Assembly: GCA_006384855.1 (NCBI GenBank)
Contig: VCJN01002610.1
Location: forward strand, 1 to 64,000
Source of the DNA: Tetraselmis striata
Lineage: Eukaryota; Chlorophyta; Chlorodendrophyceae; Chlorodendrales; Chlorodendraceae
DNA length: 64,000 nucleotides
Direction: 5' to 3'
Below the pieces are notes generated by a model. The model saw only the letters and a list, made by a program, of their open reading frames with translations. It did no database searches and was not told the DNA's origin. The position numbers and the translations under genes are program-made. Shown here piece by piece: positions 31,957 through 43,559 of the stretch. The first letter of the stretch is position 1; each line of letters opens with the position of its first letter.

Positions 31957-31990
31957 CCACGGCGCAAAATAGGTTAAATTACTGTTACGT
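31957..31990 (-). repeat. Right terminal inverted repeat of the transposon
   Basis: On the minus strand it starts ACGTAACAGTAATTTAACCT and pairs with 19552-19585 at 31 of 34 positions. Confidence 0.9.
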
Positions 31991-32261
31991 GCTGACTTAC
32001 TGCTCTCGTCCACCGAAGCGGAGCTGCTCTTACACCTTTGAGTACTTTCCGGACGGGATGCGGCTCTGACGCACAGTCCCGTTTTTGCTCCGTTGCACCG
32101 ATCAGCCTACTTCCCTTTTAAACGTCTACGTGACGGTGTAGCGATTCATCGGCATCATGCCGCCTTTCATCCGCTTGGAGGAAGCTCCGGCTGAGAAGCC
32201 CCCGGCCCATGGAAACGCGGTCCATAGCGGGCCCTACCTCCGCAACCCGGAGTAGGGCGAG
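31991..32261. other. No gene supported
   Basis: Host flank of the transposon. No domain or repeat seen. Confidence 0.4.
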
Positions 32262-32394
32262 GCGGCGGCGGCCTGCTGGGCGTACGGGTTGGCAGCTTTG
32301 TGCGCCATCGCCGCGGAGCCTGCCGGCGGGGCCATGTAGGCAGGCGGGCCTGCGGGGCACGGCATTCCCATGCGGCAGCTCAGTGCAACCGCCC
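32262..32394 (-). CDS. Possible terminal exon, Pro/Ala-rich
   Basis: A minus-strand frame reads MGMPCPAGPPAYMAPPAGSA, then AMAHKAANPYAQQAAAASPY and ends SGLRR with a TAG stop. Composition resembles the low-complexity C-terminus of an RNA-binding or similar host protein. There is no domain and the upstream exon was not identified. Confidence 0.3.
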
Positions 32395-33051
32395 ACAGCA
32401 CCCCCCTCAGCGTGTGGTCCAGTGGCGCGCTAACAGCAGTTAATGCTTCACATTTAGAACCGACCAGTGAGCAAGATCAGATGCATGATGTGGACCGCAA
32501 TGACTAATCATCATGAGCTTGACACTAAAAAATAAGGGACGCTCGCTTCAGTGCCAGCAAAGCTCCGTATATACATGTATACATATAGCTGTTAAATATA
32601 TATGCTATATATACACATATATATATGTTATATATATGTATGTACGTGCATAAGTATTTATATATGTATATATATGTTTATGTGTGTATGTGTGTGTTCA
32701 CCTCAAGCAGGTTGAGCATCTTCTTACTACATGCAGTGCTCTTCGTACTAGTTAGTACCGCATTGGCACCCGTGACCAGATGAAACAGTACCTATATGAC
32801 ACTGACTTGGGCCTACTTTCGGCCGACGCCTCACAGGAGTTGGCCTTGACTCCTAAACGTGTCAAGCATAACACTATAAATGATTGGGCTCAGATCGCGA
32901 TGCTGTCAATCACACTCCGAACAGAATAAGCTTGGGTAAGATTTGATATGTCCCAATTCAATGAGCTGCTCGGTACGTACTTGTACACTCCAAACTTGAT
33001 GCAAACCCTTTCTACCAAAAGGGCACTGCCTTCGGACGTTACGTGCGTCAT
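32395..33051. other. No gene; AT/GT microsatellites
   Basis: Contains TATATG-type microsatellite sequence at about 32570-32700. Otherwise nothing recognisable. Confidence 0.5.
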
Positions 33052-33217
33052 GTCATTGCTGGACCGGCATTGTGAGCATGGGCGCACCTGACATGTACAC
33101 TGCCGCAGCGGGATGGCCGCTGGGATGATGGCCAGGCGGTTGAGAGCCGGGCATGTGACCGGCGTACCCGGGGCCCGCAGGCGCGGCCAGCTGCGGCGCT
33201 TGCACGGACCGCCAGCT
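33052..33217 (-). CDS. Possible terminal exon, Pro/Gly/His-rich
   Basis: After a TTGTCCACAG acceptor, the minus strand reads WRSVQAPQLAAPAGPGYAGH, then MPGSQPPGHHPSGHPAA, and ends in TMPVQQ with TGA. Plausible C-terminal low-complexity exon. It is similar in flavour to the exon at 32262 but with no shared sequence. Function unknown. Confidence 0.35.
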
Positions 33218-33903
33218 GTGGACAACATCGACCGTCGCCCTGCGCGCAGAGGCACCCCACCGGTCCTGTCAGCTCGGCTTGGTAGCTTCGGATTGGCGGC
33301 ACTGCTGCCATGCCGTTTCCCGCCATACACGGGCGACCCTCTGCCCTGGCAGCACGCGCCCCCTCGGCGAAGCAGGGTGCTACTGCTACGGGGAGACGGT
33401 TGTTACTTTACTTTCCGCCTCTGATGGCGCTTAGGGCTCAAGGGTTTGATTGCACTTTAGGGATTAGCTTTTCCCCGATTCCCCGAGCAAGCCTCATCCT
33501 ACGGTATAGATTGCATTGTTGACAGAGTAGAATAGACGCTGCGCACAAAGGAGAGGTTATTTGTTCAATCGACACACCGATTTTTCAAAGATGTAACATG
33601 ACATTCTTCGAGGCCCACTTTACAATACTTCGCACTATGCGAACACAATTATGGTATATATTTACGACAGTGTACCGTTTATGTACGTAGTTGAAAACAT
33701 ATTAGCTTGAGTCATCCAAAGTTTCTGCAGGAAGCAACGTACCAGGATGTTGATGAGTTTCAATGAGAATATACTGTCAAGTCGTTTCAGCATTGTGGTT
33801 TGATTTGCTGTCAGTATATTTCTTGGTTGTGAGTTCAAGGGAGTCGTCATCGCCGAGAAAGCCATAATATGACTGGATTCGAAACCCTCGCGCAGCACAT
33901 CCC
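33218..33903. other. No gene supported
   Basis: The half near 33218-33420 is GC-rich and the remainder AT-rich. No domain or repeat seen. Confidence 0.4.
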
Positions 33904-35408
33904 TCACTTCATTTTTGTTCCCCGGAGCACGACGCTGTTGGCGAGCTCCCACCGGTACCCTCTATAGGCAGCGTCGTTCCGCAGGTATGGTTCCGGGCAG
34001 GGTGATGCAACAACAGCATGCATGCCCCACCTGATGACCAGGGTGTCATGCAGGAGGTACCGCCGCGCGTGCTCCTCCAGCCGCCTGGCCTTGACAAAGC
34101 AGGGGTAGGCCGCCACCACGCCGCTCATGGCGAGCATCGGCTCGATGCGGCGCTTGCTGGCCCGCGTGATGTGCTTCCCCTTGCCGCTCTGCAGCGCAGC
34201 GACGGGCACATGCACTCAGCTGCCGCCGCTGGGCACACTCGGGGAGCGCATTCATGGCGGAGAGCGGCGCGCGCACCTGGTCGGTGACGGAGACCTCGTG
34301 GAGGATGGGGCTTCCGGCGGGCGTGGGCGTGGTGAGGTAGACCGAGACGTACTTCTGCAGGTCGATGGTGTATCCTGCAGGGTACACCTCCAGGCGGAAG
34401 TATTGCCCCGCTACCTCAAAGTAGTCACTGCAAATGCGGCTGCCGCAGCCCATGCTCCGAGCGAGCTCAAACCTGGCAAGCAGACAGCAGGAGTGAGTGG
34501 GGCACATATGCATCATTGATTGAGTATGATGAACGGTATCCTCTTTTGTTCCAGGAGCTTCGGTACATAGACCTTGCCCTCCGATGTATTGAGGCTGACA
34601 GTAAGTCCATGCGCTTGTACACTACACAGTGACCTACATCCCCATGTGAGGACCCCCCCCCCCCCCCCCGCCTCTGCCTCTCATACATAAACAATCATAC
34701 TTATATCCCAAGGCTATTGTTATGGGGTGCCTTCATTTATCTGAAGTGACTTTAGTAGGAACCTCTGAGTAAGGACCCCTTTATCTCATGTAATAATTGT
34801 GGCTCAATGTGATGCCCTTTAGCTCCACGACCTGTAGTCACGACCTACGTACATCTGCACTTAGGACGAGTCCTCTCTGTCTCTACAGGCTCTAGACGGC
34901 GCCGGTATTAGGTCTGCCCTCACTGCACTCCGCGGCATGCTCACCCGCTGATGGTGTACTGGTGCGTGCTGCTGAGGGTGTCCAGCTGACGGTAGGAAGC
35001 AGTCACCCGGCAGCCGGGCTGCCCCCAGTGGTGGTACGCGCCGCGGTGGCGCCGGCCGCTGTGCCGCGCCAATCGGCGCGGAAGGCCGCCCTCGCCGGAG
35101 CCGGATGACTCGCTCCCCGAGTCCGCCGAGGACGAAGAGCTAGACTCAGAAGGCTGCCGGCGGTCGCGCTTGTCCCTTTGCTCTGCCTTGCGTGACGACC
35201 GGCGCTGGCCGCGGCGGTTGTGTTGATGGTGGTGGTGTGTCGGCGGGGGATCCCCCGCGCGGGCCGTCTCCAACTGGTTGGTCGGCGGAGGCTCCGGGGC
35301 GCCGAGTGCCATGTCTCGCAGAGGCGGGAGGCGCGAGGTCGGGTGCTCATCGGCGCCGGAGCCACCGCCGGCAGCGTCCGCACTCAACCTCGCGCTCTTT
35401 CCCGACAT
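33904..35408 (-). CDS. MATH-domain protein
   Basis: Exon 1 (35408-34945) encodes an N-terminal low-complexity region with His, Arg and Ser/Gly runs, then the start of a MATH (meprin and TRAF homology) fold, ending STHQYTISG. Exon 2 starts at 34472 in the matching phase with FELARSMGCGSRICSDYFEV, then GQYFRLEVYPAGYT and YVSVYLTTP. This is the classic MATH pattern ...SD.F.v.G..[WF].l.vYP.G...... MATH domains bind short peptide motifs, often for ubiquitin ligases or signalling. The end of the domain (ARRYLLHDTLVIRW) is in another frame. A shift near 34215 implies a one-base change, a missed tiny intron or decay. No BTB or protease partner domain was seen. Confidence 0.75.
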
Positions 35409-36991
35409 TGTCCGCTGGCCACGCGATGCCGTACACGGCCGGCAGCTGGCGCCGCCCCAAGAGTATGGTAAGGACGCGCGCTCGCGAGCCGCCACGACAA
35501 GAGTAGCTGGCCAAGACGCGACGGCGTGAGCAGGTAGGCGGGCCGACCCACTCGCCCACGTGCGCCCAGGAGAATGTCCGCGCGTAGCGCTTGGCTCGAC
35601 AGCGCAGCGGCAGCCCTCCTTCACAGATGCACTGCGCAAGAAGGAGAGGGGGGGGGGGGGGGGGGGGGGGGCGGGGAGGAGGGGGGGCGCTCAAGCAAGC
35701 TTGCCTGCCCCGGCTGAAATGGTCGCGCGTGCTGCTGTCAGTTGGAAGACTCGGCGCGTCGCACGAATGGTGCGGTGCGGACGGCCAGGATGTCCACAAG
35801 CTGCTCGTCGCCTGGTGACACGGCGGCAAGGGGGGGGGGGGGGGGTCCAAAGGTGGGGATGAGCGCGTAAGGGAGTTGGAAAGTCGGCAAGATGTCCTTG
35901 GACAGTTCAAGTCAGGTGTATGCCGCTAGGAGTGGCAGTAGGAGTAAGCGCTGGATGTCACCAGACGATGTTGCAGCAGACAACGCGACCAGCTCATGTC
36001 AAGGATTATTCGTCATCAGGATCCTGCTGGGACTGATCGGATAAAGGTGAGGGTTCAGCAACCGAGTTAAAAGAGGTGAGATTTTTTCTTCCCTGTTCTG
36101 GGGGCGAAAAAAAACTAAAAAAAGCAGCGGTTGTACCGGTCGTGTCGTTGTGCGTAGATTAATACCGAAATGACTGTACACCATTCCACATAAATATTTT
36201 CACAGAGAAATCCGCGCGTATCTTCGCCTTGGTGCCCAAGCCATGGGGCGGCCATGGAGCCTTGCAAGCTAGTGTATGCAAGCCTCCCACGCCAAGGAGG
36301 CAGCCATTTCTCCCGGTTATTGAACTTTTATAATTGTTCTTCGGCAATGGCATGGTTTGGCACATGGCTAAAACCATAGAAAAAACGAGCGATAATTAGG
36401 GGGCAACTTGTTGGCGGCGTCGCTACCATCCGTTGCATATGCCCGCGCGCTGTCGGTGGTGGGTGGACGTATGCATGCGCTGTAAGACGACCGAGCTTGA
36501 GCCCAATCCATGCACGCTACCGATGCAATGCATGGCATTTCCTTGAGAGTGCCAGTGCCAATAATGGCGTCGTCGTGATGGGGCCAATCATCCCACATTT
36601 TTCCAAGTTAGCTGCAAGATAAGCGCCGTTGGCCGCGCCTTGCTGGGTGAAAGTAGCACACTGCATGAAGTTCCTTCGATATCATAGGTGCATGCTTATA
36701 TCGCCCGCACCGTAGGCTAATCGCGGGCTGCCCCCCTCGACATCACTGGCACCACCGATGCGCACGGGTCTGTGCGCATGTTGTAACACGTGCCACCCAT
36801 CATCCAAGCAAAGGTGGCAAAAGGCAAAACGATGACGGGGTCCGCGCGATGTGGAGACCTATCCAATGGGTCCTTGCGCATGGGAGCTTGCGTGGAAGGG
36901 CACATAACATGCCCCCGTCATGCATCATGCGTCCCCACCCACAGTGGGTGGGCTAGCTGGGATACCATAACATGGGCTAATTTTGACAGGC
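35409..36991. other. No gene supported; G-runs
   Basis: G runs of about 24 (35648-35671) and 17 (35831-35847) lie just upstream of the MATH gene. The rest holds no recognisable domain. Some short inverted or palindromic words occur (36240-36256 GGGGCGGCCATGG) without larger structure. Confidence 0.4.
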
Positions 36992-37110
36992 CGTAACATT
37001 TCGGCGTTTTGTCAGATTGGGCTGAAAATTTGTGCGCTAGAAAGCGCAGGTCACGAGCTTTCCACCGCACTAATTTACATCCCAATCTGATAAAACGCCG
37101 AAATGTTATG
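36992..37110. repeat. Short inverted-repeat element (hairpin)
   Basis: The arm GTAACATTTCGGCGTTTTGT...GATTGGG at 36992-37020 returns inverted at 37081-37109 with one mismatch or so. The 60-bp loop contains a small inner inversion (GCGC.AGAAAGCGC). It could be a tiny MITE or a structured RNA; there is no evidence of transcription. Confidence 0.7.
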
Positions 37111-39743
37111 AATTAAAACGTGATTGCAAAATTACTGCTTCTTGCAGAGCAAATAGCCACACACCGGTTCCCGGGGTACTCGCCAAATAAAATCTTCCCG
37201 GGGTTAAAGCTATGTATAGCGGGGTCACAATCCTGAGATTCAACGACCGAAATGAGTACGAGTAATGATTAGTAATTATCCGGTTGATACAGTCAAATAT
37301 AATAACGTCCCCAGATCAAAACTCAGAGGCCAAGTGACCACCCGTCTCGCCATCCTATCCCGCCCCGCCGATGCCAATCGGAAACACCGGCCGGCACCAT
37401 CACGCGCATACTGCGGTAGCAGCGCGCTAACGTAGGCCTATGGTGGCCTTCAGGTGCCTCGTCTTGTGTGTCGCGGGCAGGGATGGGGCTGACGGCGGGA
37501 TGACGAGGGAGGAGCGCGAGCGGTCACGTGCTAATATTACGCACGTAGCGAGTGCCACGTAGCCAAAAAGCGTTGCCAGCTACACATCTCGGATTTGAGA
37601 CCCGTTCGCGGTCTTCAGAAACGAGTACCTGCGCGAACCGGTGTGCCAATTTGCGAGTGTCGCATGCAACCTGCTTGCTGACCATAGACTCCAAACCATG
37701 CGCCGCGCGGCATGGGGTAGGTGGCCAACACATGTATCTCGGCGACCATGGGAGAAAAGCACGGTTCGTCCTTTTGTCCAAATGTCGGCGTGCCGTGCGC
37801 TCAAACAATCAAACTGTTCACAGCCCACCTGTGCTACACTTGACACACATAACATGCGCCGCGCGCGCCGTGCGCGCCTGTGGCATTGGCCCTTGCACAC
37901 CATGTGCACGCTCTTTCATGTTCATCCTCGCAATGGCTGCAACGGCGTAGACTATGCGTGGGTTTACCGACTAGAAGCGACCAAACCCAAATCATACGCC
38001 TAAAACATGCCGATATTTTGTGGGCTGCTGTAGTATAAGTTACCTGATATCATTATTATTTCAATCCTTTATAATGGTCGTCCGTTCATCGGCGTAAGTA
38101 TACAGCGCGACTACAAGTGCCGTATGTGCACGGCGGCGGTGGCGGCCCATCATTGGCGCATCACCGCATCACGACGTCGACGGCACGACCGCGATGATAA
38201 TGCTGACAGCGATATCGGCGCGGACAGTGGAGCCGCGTCTAAGGCATGATGTATGGAGATACTTATTTCCTGGTTAGTCGCTACTAATCTTGAAATATTA
38301 GGTACCATAAACATTACAGAACCCGCGTTCGAGTTCAAAATACCGATGATTAACATTTGCAAAGGTTACGATTTGACTTGCCATTTACATAATGCGACAA
38401 AATTGTGCCGTAAGAAAACTACGCGCACCCTGGCGTGCAAAATGCCACGGGCCGATTACACCCTGGTTTTTGAGCACCCTGGAGTGTAAATTGCCAAATA
38501 CCATATTCTACAAATTCTACCGTTGTACCCTGGGCTGCTAATAAACAGCGACTAAAGCCACATCGTACCCTGGTTTGCAATTTTCCTTGCTTTATCCATT
38601 TACCAAATTTATGGGGACGGAGGATACGCGCGGTAGTACTGCAGCTGCGCGCAAATTTACGATGGTACGGGGTGTCTATATAAATCCTGCTACAAATCTT
38701 TAATTCCCCGCAAATTTCGAGTCAGTAGTAGTACATGGAGTTTCCCGTTAAAAATAACACGAATCTGTCCGCGGAAGTTCAAATACCGTGCGGAGGTGTT
38801 GGGGCGAGGCGCCCGAACCTGAGCAGGGGCAGGTAGGGGATCGCTAACTGCGAGGTGGGAACAGGTGCTTGGACAGTAGATCGAATGCATACAGGTAGTA
38901 CTGGGCATTCTAAATGAATATGCCCGCTGCACAGCCAAATAGTACCACACCAGTTTATGTCAATCCCCAATGACGGTTTCCTGGGATACTGGAGTGTCCT
39001 GGTGCCGTCATCGCGCCGGTGCTTACACCCTTGCATGTCACATTCTGCTATCATTCACGCTGCTTAAGTATGGTATATTGGTATAGAATGGAGTCCCGTG
39101 CAGGTTGCCCATTTAGTCCTGTGTGACAAGCAACACTGGCAACGATCCATGTTGCCAGCCCTCCAAGTGCAGGTAGCCAGCATCTTGTTTCATGTCATGA
39201 CATGGTACGCAGCGATCCGTATAATGGCCACATGGTTGTCCTTGCACGTGCCCTGGATGATACTCGTGGATGCTCCTGCTGCGTGGCCTATCGTGATGCC
39301 AATGGATTGAAGCCGGTGGGGTTAGCACAGACGGCAGCCAGGCGCACGCTTTGGGAGGATTAGGGTCCGCGCACAAATATATAAATCCATATTCAACATA
39401 GATGTTCGGGGTTGCTATGCGCCACCTTCTTGGTTTCAGTGCAGGGTCGTTATAATTGTTAATCAAGTTGTTAATCAAGTCGGAAAACGGCGGTCGTTTT
39501 CCTATGCACATCGATTTCTTGAAGCTGCACCGGCACCCGTACAGCTTTGAAGTACAGGTCGCATCCGCCTACGCCGTATCCGCCCATTGCGTAGCTTGGC
39601 ACATCCCTTGACAGATTGGGGCCGGCATGGCATGCCGATCGGTTACTCTCACTCCACCTGCTCGGCGGCCCCTGGCTCCTTTGCTGCCTCTGCCGCCGCT
39701 GCCCGGTGTCGCAGATTTGTGTTGTCCTGTCCCAAACGTAATC
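37111..39743. other. No gene supported
   Basis: Contains the spaced ACCCTGG motifs described under findings (38420-38590). No coding exon is convincing, and no TIR or LTR pair was found. Confidence 0.4.
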
Positions 39744-40309
39744 TCAGCAGACGCGCCCAATACTGATCACGTCCTCATGCGCATGGCACACCCCGGTGCG
39801 GACTACCTCACGGAAGCTAGACGCCAATGCACCCCTCCCACCCCCCCACCCGCCACTGCGCACCTTCTCCAACGTCCCACTCGACACCACCTGCGTTTCC
39901 ACCGTTCCATTCGCATCACCCACAGGAGCCACAGGGGTGGCGTCACCGCCAGGCGGCTGCACTTCCGGCCCATTCCACCACCTGCGCCAGCCAAAGCGCA
40001 GCGTCGCCCAAGTGAAGCACGCCCCGATCAGCGCCAGAGGGTTCCGTACAAGACATCACGGCGGGGGACATCGGGCTCTTGTCGTGATACTTGTTGCAGG
40101 GCATGGCGGACCTGGGCAAGCAAGCACAATTGGCCTACGCGCCAGCTGATGCTGGCATGGCTGGGCACACACCTCGTGATCTTGCGCCGCCAGAAGCGGA
40201 ATGTCACCCACTCCTTCTTTATCCACTCAAACCAGCCGTAGCTGTGCAGCACCCCCAGCAGGAAAGGCAGGAACATGTTGAGCGGCACGCACACGGGGCC
40301 GATACATAT
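39744..40309 (-). CDS. Possible membrane-protein exons
   Basis: An exon at 40309-40173 is framed by a GTGACAG acceptor and a GTGTGT donor. It encodes a hydrophobic segment (CVPLNMFLPFLLGVLHSYGW) followed by FEWIKKEWVTFRFWRRK. Lower on the same strand a frame down to 39744 reads NPLALIGACFTWATLRFGW then RRWWNGPEVQPPGG. I could not join the two with a clean acceptor, so this may be decayed. No family recognised. Confidence 0.3.
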
Positions 40310-41300
40310 CTGTCACAGCGGGTACATTTGGGTTCAGCTGCCTGTAGGCGCCAGGCCGCCAACTCTGTGTCGAGGGCGGAGCGTGCCCGCCCCCCTCCCC
40401 CCCCTCCCCCCGCGCCACCGGCGAGAGGACTTGTCATGTACTCTTCAGCTGGTACCGCCGTAATCACGCAGCAGCTACTCACCACAGGCATGACGGAGCT
40501 TCGGCCTTGCTGCTGCGCTCCGGATAGTGATGGCCGTCTGTATAGCGCCGGCCGCGGACCAGCGCAGCGGTGCTGCTGCTAGACCGGCGGTGGCCTGCCA
40601 CCCGTCCTGCCGGTCTCTGCGGGCGGCACAATCGCAACGGGCGCTCGCACAGGGCGCGCTGGCGACGAGGAGGTAGCAGAGCCAGGTACGGGAGGCCCGA
40701 GCCTTCAGCTGAGCAGTGTTGCCTGGTCGGGAGCTTACTTTATTGCGCGGTGTCGCTCTTTTACTACTCGCGTGCTGCGCCATATGGTCGCTTACAGGCG
40801 GTACTTTTTGGTTACAGGTGCTTGGGGGGATGAGGCACCAACTAATATATCCCCTGTACATGTACGTACTCGTACCCGTATACACGAATCCTTACCGACC
40901 GTAGCCCAGTAGAACTACGGTACCACTCGGAGATGTACGTAACACAACGTGATCCATTTGTAATTGTAGCGAATATACTACGAGACAATACTCGCGCACC
41001 GGGATGGTTTCCGAGGTCCGCCGCGCGCCAGAAGCGTAGCGCAAGCGGCAGTTTGGCTCAGCAATGCGCTGATAAACGCCGCATCACCGCTACCATGTAC
41101 CCGTAGCTCGACACTGTTCTGAACGCAATTTGGACGAGCTGACAGCACGCGCGCGCCAGGGCCAGCGCGCAGAGCACTAGGTGCCGCTTGCCAAAGCCAG
41201 CGCCACGGAGCGGCGCAGCGGGGCAGCGTCGCTACCGTGACCGCACCTCCGCCGATCCGAGCACTCGTCGCGGCCAACCCACCGTCACCGCTATCCCATC
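40310..41300. other. No gene supported
   Basis: GC-rich, with overlapping frames on both strands that lack domains. Confidence 0.4.
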
Positions 41301-41851
41301 CTGGGCGTCCCGCAGCTCAGGCAGCTGCTAGCGCCGCTGGAAAGGCCGGTTTGCTTGTGGGAGGAGTGTTGTGGACAAACTGTGGCCGTGGATGGGCATT
41401 GTCAATGTGTGGTTACACCGCTTATTGTTGCCGCGCTTCTGCGTGCAAATCGAGGAGCAGGGCGACTACGTCCCTCTAGCGAGTCAGCTCGCAGGTCGCG
41501 GTGTCTATCCTCTCATTGTCTTCGACGGCGCGGCGATGGAGGAAAAGGACAGCACAGCGGAGACTCGACAGGAGAGGCGGGCGGCTGCGCAGCAGCGCTT
41601 GGACGCTGAGCTCGCCATTTGCGACATCAGCGACATGTCGCGAAACACCGTTGCAGCTACTGTGTTGGGCATGGAAGCCATAGTGGCTGTAATCAGGGGG
41701 CTACGCGATACCTGTGCCGTACGTCGTCGCCCCCTACGAGGCAGACGCGCAGCTTGCTTAGCTCGCAAAAAATCGCGACAACGTGAAAGGCGTCCTCACT
41801 GTCGATGGCGACATCGTGCTGCACGAGGCGCCCTCCGTGTACCTCGACTGA
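41301..41851 (+). pseudogene. XPG/FEN1/EXO1-family nuclease pseudogene
   Basis: Three frames together spell an XPG-family nuclease. First GVPQLRQLLAPLERPV... and TVAVDGH, the N-terminal XPG block with its metal-binding Asp. Then WLHR and VYPLIVFDGAAMEEKDSTAE, the second block. Then PYVVAPYEADAQLA and GVLTVDGDIVLHEA, the internal block with EAD and DGD acidic residues. The family's initial Met is a Leu codon (CTG, 41301). There are frameshifts near 41395 and 41708, and an in-frame TAG at 41759-41761 where Tyr is expected after ADAQLA. These nucleases trim flaps or ends in DNA repair, and also occur in some transposons. This copy is dead. The helical arch region is short. Confidence 0.8.
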
Positions 41852-42107
41852 GCAGGTACAAATTATTGTCAAATTGACTTCGACGGCGACACAGGGACAT
41901 GCAGATGCACTGCTGCCATATCTTGGGGCGAGCTCTCTCATTGTTGTGGAAGCATGCGGAGGAGTCTGAGGGGGAGCTTGTTATTAGACTGATTCGTCAT
42001 TTTTGATCCTGAGGCTTTGAGGTACTACAGCATATGTGTCGGCTGCGACTATACGGAAATAAGACTGCAAAAGTTGGGACCAGAACCGCCCTTGATGCGC
42101 TGTGGGG

Positions 42108-42300
42108 CGCCCTCTCATCGCGGGGCACTCGGTGTACCACCCGCGGGCTCACTAGGAGGCCTTACTCGCAAGATATTTCCTCGGGGTCCTGACAGGGGTA
42201 AGCTTGGTGGCGGCTCGAGAGCGAGCTTTGTGCCTAATCGGACGGCGCAGATTCGTCCACCATTATCCCGAAGCTGCACAACACGTCCGTGGATCGCCAT
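42108..42300 (+). repeat. Dispersed repeat R1, copy 3 (partial)
   Basis: Matches 268-445 and the corresponding part of 13230-13757. Shared strings include CTCTCATCGCGGGGCACTCG, the GGCTCAC..AG.CTTACT block and GGCGCAGATTCGTCC. Confidence 0.75.
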
Positions 42301-42419
42301 CACTCACACGTAGGACCCGCTCGACCGCCGTGCGGACGGCGGCATCCACCGCCTCCGCGAATGCCTCCACCTCGGACGCGAAGCAGTTGCGGAGCCATCA
42401 GTACTCCGCCATGATGTGG

Positions 42420-43200
42420 TGTGAACATGCAATGCTTGAGCAAGGTCCATGCGTGGCGTTGCAGGGCGTGGGTGTACCGACGGCTGAACTTGGCAGATAT
42501 AATAAGCTTGCCCATGCTGGCGTCCACCTCCGCTTGTAGCTCCTCCGCCTTGCCGCGCCTGCATGCATGCACATACCCAGGCGATCCAAGCGGCACGTTG
42601 AGGACCGCCGGGATGCCGTGGTGGCAATCCAGCTCGGCCCACTCGATGTCGGCCGGGGCCTCACGCCGCGCAGCCTCCGGCATATTCGCATTGTACGCGT
42701 GCATCTTGTCGAAGCGCACCAGCCTCAAGCCCCGCGGACGCCTTGAGGGACGTGCGGAAGGCGTCAAGGGCCGGCCATTAAATGTGCTCCGGCAGGCCCA
42801 CCAAATATCCATCGTCGGCTTTGAATATAAGTGCGCCGCCGATGTCCGTCGTGCTTTCGCATTCCTCCGCAGACTCCGACGCCGGGGCGTGTTCGCCCAC
42901 CAAGCAACCAAGATACTCGTTGCGTATGCCCGAGGGCCACGCCGCAACGTGCTGCTTGACAAGTTATTGGTACGGCACGCGCATGCTCGCCCACCATCAG
43001 AGCGGCCTCGTCGACTTGAACATCGGAATACGCGGCGTTTAGGATCGGATGGCCACGGGACGGGTGTTTGTCGCGCAGCTGAGCGAGGATAGCATGATCG
43101 GATAGGTCGTCCATACCCTTGGAAGATAGGCGGCCCGCCGCTTGGGAGAGCTCTCCGTCCTCCACCAACGCCACCCCTACGCTGTCCGCGGTGCCCACGA
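42420..43200 (-). pseudogene. Degenerate LINE reverse-transcriptase fragments
   Basis: Three minus-strand pieces in different frames belong to a non-LTR retrotransposon ORF2. First VEDGELSQAAGRLSSKGMDD and LRDKHP, the pre-RT region. Then LIFKADDGYLVGLPEHI, the RT catalytic box in its ADDG form. Then FDKMHAYNANMPEAARREAP, with GIPAVLNVPLGSPGYV, a segment seen downstream of RT in many algal elements. The RT middle between the first two is missing, so an internal deletion accompanies the frameshifts. Confidence 0.7.
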
Positions 43201-43559
43201 ATCCACAATGTAAGCTTTAGACGAGGGGCTTCATCGTAGACAAGGAAAAGGTTTGCAATAAAGGAAATCGTCACAGTGTACCGGAGCGTACATGGCTCTG
43301 TGCAACTGTTGGCTTGGCAGCAGCCGGTTGCAAGCAGGGGCTGGGCTTGGAGATGCAGTTTAGTCTTGAAGCCATCGACTGTTGCGGGGATTGTTGGGGA
43401 CAGACTTGGGCATTGGGCAAATGATACGGGCGTACTATAGTCTTTCGCTAGTGTGCCATGTAACATGTACGAGTGGCGTACAAGCATGAGTAGATGAGCA
43501 GCACCGGTATGAGTACTATAGATATACGAGTAATTATGAGCATGCAGGTAGGGTTATGG
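43201..43559. other. No gene supported
   Basis: Flank of the LINE fragment and of the gypsy remnant. The part next to 43560 is probably LTR sequence of the second gypsy family. Confidence 0.4.

Larger units (their letters stand above)
19552..31990. mobile_element. 12.4-kb DNA transposon with DUF7869-like transposase
   Basis: The two ends form a terminal inverted repeat. The left reads ACGTAACAGTAATGTAACCT and the right, inverted, ACGTAACAGTAATTTAACCT. Pairing continues to 34 bp (19552-19585 against 31957-31990) with 31 matches. The outermost ACGT is itself palindromic and is present at both ends, so it may be a 4-bp target duplication; bases beyond it differ. Inside are two divergent multi-exon genes, a transposase candidate (27825-31693) and a large partner protein (27283-19902). 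Subterminal TTTTGTCC-type palindromes lie at both ends and intronic minisatellites contain the same motif. A 4-bp duplication is compatible with the Sola superfamily, but assignment needs a search. Both genes look intact, so the copy may be young. Confidence 0.85.

Noticed and set aside
42300..43487. A 395-aa intact gene on the minus strand
   Set aside because: Recognisable reverse-transcriptase pieces lie in three different frames here; the long frame is partly accidental in GC-rich sequence.
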